Shown one piece after another: positions 6,800-7,623 of a DNA stretch of 7,623 nucleotides (the first letter of the stretch is position 1; each line of letters opens with the position of its first letter). The position numbers and the translations under genes are program-made. Under the pieces are notes generated by a model. It had not been told where the DNA came from. It did not search any database and saw nothing but the letters and a program-made list of their open reading frames with translations. Source of the DNA: Clostridia bacterium (GTDB taxonomy: Bacteria; Bacillota; Clostridia; Oscillospirales; CAG-272). The stretch spans positions 1-7,623 of the forward strand of contig JAFOAB010000012.1 of assembly GCA_017382555.1 (NCBI GenBank), in the 5' to 3' direction.

Positions 6800-7623
6800 T
6801 TGTTACCTCCGAGATATGCGCAAAGTATCTTTACAGCGTTCTCCGCATCGGTAAGATATGCGGTCTCCGCAGAGGTGTGCAGATGCTTTGCGGGTATGGA
6901 GATACCGCCTACTGCCGCACCTGCACCCGTTGTCTGAAGCGAAACGGCCTCGCTTGCGGTGTGGGTGTTTATCTCAAGCTGATAGGGAATTTTTGCAGCC
7001 TTTGCCGCATCCTCAAGGCTGAAGGCAAGCTCTCTGTCACAAACCGTTGCGGCATCCTTTAGTTTGATTGCCGCGCCTGCGCCCGCCTTGCAGCCGCCCT
7101 CGGGGCAGATGCCGACGTTAATGGCAACGTGAGGGCAAACGTTGTATACGGCGGCACAAGCGCCCTTAAATCCCACGGTCTGGCGACCTGTAAAGGCAAA
7201 GTAGATATCGTCCTTGTTGTTCGTGATAAGGGAAGCGGTCTTGATAAGCGCGGCGCAAGCAAGGCGACCGTCAAGTGCGGTGCCGCATACCTTGGTGCCG
7301 TGCTTTGAGATGCGGTGTACGGGCGCAAAGAAGTCACCGGGGCGTACCTTCTTTTCAGCCTCCTGCGCATTTTTTGCACCGATGTCAACGTGCATACGGC
7401 GCACGTTGAGGCTTGCCGTGTCCTCGGGGATAAGTATGCCCCTCACACCGTTTTCAAATTCGATTTCGCCGTAAGCGGCGGAGGTAAGATCGGGCTCACC
7501 GCAAGTATCAAAGCGGATAAGACCGTTATTTTCGATATAAGTGGCAACAAAGCCGTGCTCGTCCGAGTGTGCGGCAAGCATAATTTTCTTCTTGTCCTCG
7601 CCGTTACCCTTCTTCAGGCAGAT
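6796..7623 (-). CDS. M42-family aminopeptidase homologue, 5' end outside the window, active site apparently degenerate
   Basis: The reading frame is open to the window edge, giving 275 C-terminal residues; the first Met seen (7581) is internal (IMLAAHSDEHG). M42 enzymes are dinuclear-metal aminopeptidases that form large tetrahedral cytosolic complexes. Family features: AAHSDEHGF (His19 and Asp21, numbered from the edge), VCGTALDGRLACAAL (Asp118), a VGFKGACAAVYN helix near 150, IPYQLEINT near 212 and HLHTSAETAYLTDAENAVKIL with the last ligand His249. Two sites differ from active enzymes. The catalytic Glu-Glu of the usual QEEVGLRGA motif is Gln148-Thr149 (codons 7180-7182 and 7177-7179). The metal-binding Asp of ALDV is Asn169. 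The frame is intact and ends in an ATGA overlap with the YnbB-like gene. It is best read as a maintained non-peptidase homologue, perhaps a structural or regulatory subunit; the lost activity is inferred. Confidence 0.85.
   Translation of the reverse strand: MCLKKGNGEDKKKIMLAAHSDEHGFVATYIENNGLIRFDTCGEPDLTSAAYGEIEFENGVRGILIPEDTASLNVRRMHVDIGAKNAQEAEKKVRPGDFFAPVHRISKHGTKVCGTALDGRLACAALIKTASLITNNKDDIYFAFTGRQTVGFKGACAAVYNVCPHVAINVGICPEGGCKAGAGAAIKLKDAATVCDRELAFSLEDAAKAAKIPYQLEINTHTASEAVSLQTTGAGAAVGGISIPAKHLHTSAETAYLTDAENAVKILCAYLGGNK

Noticed and set aside
1..7623. CRISPR arrays, tRNA or rRNA genes, insertion sequences or prophage genes
   Set aside because: No regularly spaced repeats, tRNA-like cloverleaf, transposase or terminal inverted repeats were seen; genes fill nearly all the window after position 160.

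Overview
The window looks like a chromosomal segment of an anaerobic, Firmicutes-type bacterium, most likely a gut Clostridia lineage. The reasons are strong GGAGG ribosome binding sites, moderate to high GC in the genes with AT-rich intergenic DNA, a UraA-type uracil permease, Rnf-type subunits, a YnbB-type methionine gamma-lyase family protein and a clostridial-type NifS. This placement is inferred from gene content; no marker gene is present.

Layout. Positions 1-159 are a non-coding leader with a good sigma-A-type promoter (102-130). It drives one plus-strand gene, a uracil permease (160-1512). A GC-rich hairpin with A and T tracts on either side (1527-1564) sits between this gene and a converging minus-strand gene set and could terminate both. 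Everything from 1588 to the right edge is one tightly packed minus-strand operon. In transcription order it holds: an M42-family aminopeptidase homologue (7623-6796, start outside the window), a YnbB-like methionine gamma-lyase family PLP protein (6799-5549), a small lipoprotein (5536-5024), a NifS/IscS cysteine desulfurase (5022-3862), RnfC (3832-2513) and RnfD (2532-1588). Gaps are -4, 12, 1, 29 and -20 bp, so co-transcription and translational coupling are likely. The operon promoter lies beyond the right edge.

How the genes may work together. RnfC and RnfD are subunits of the ferredoxin:NAD+ oxidoreductase/ion pump. NifS could supply sulfur for the two 4Fe-4S clusters of RnfC. The YnbB-like protein is a second PLP enzyme, probably acting on a sulfur amino acid or related substrate. 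The lipoprotein would sit on the outer face of the membrane.

The unusual points are these. The Rnf set stops after rnfC-rnfD, with no rnfG, E, A or B before the terminator. RnfD shows no recognisable flavinylation consensus, and the RnfC flavin loop is altered. The M42 protein has lost the catalytic Glu-Glu pair and a metal-binding Asp, so it is probably not a working peptidase. Together these suggest a divergent, possibly repurposed, redox/sulfur operon.
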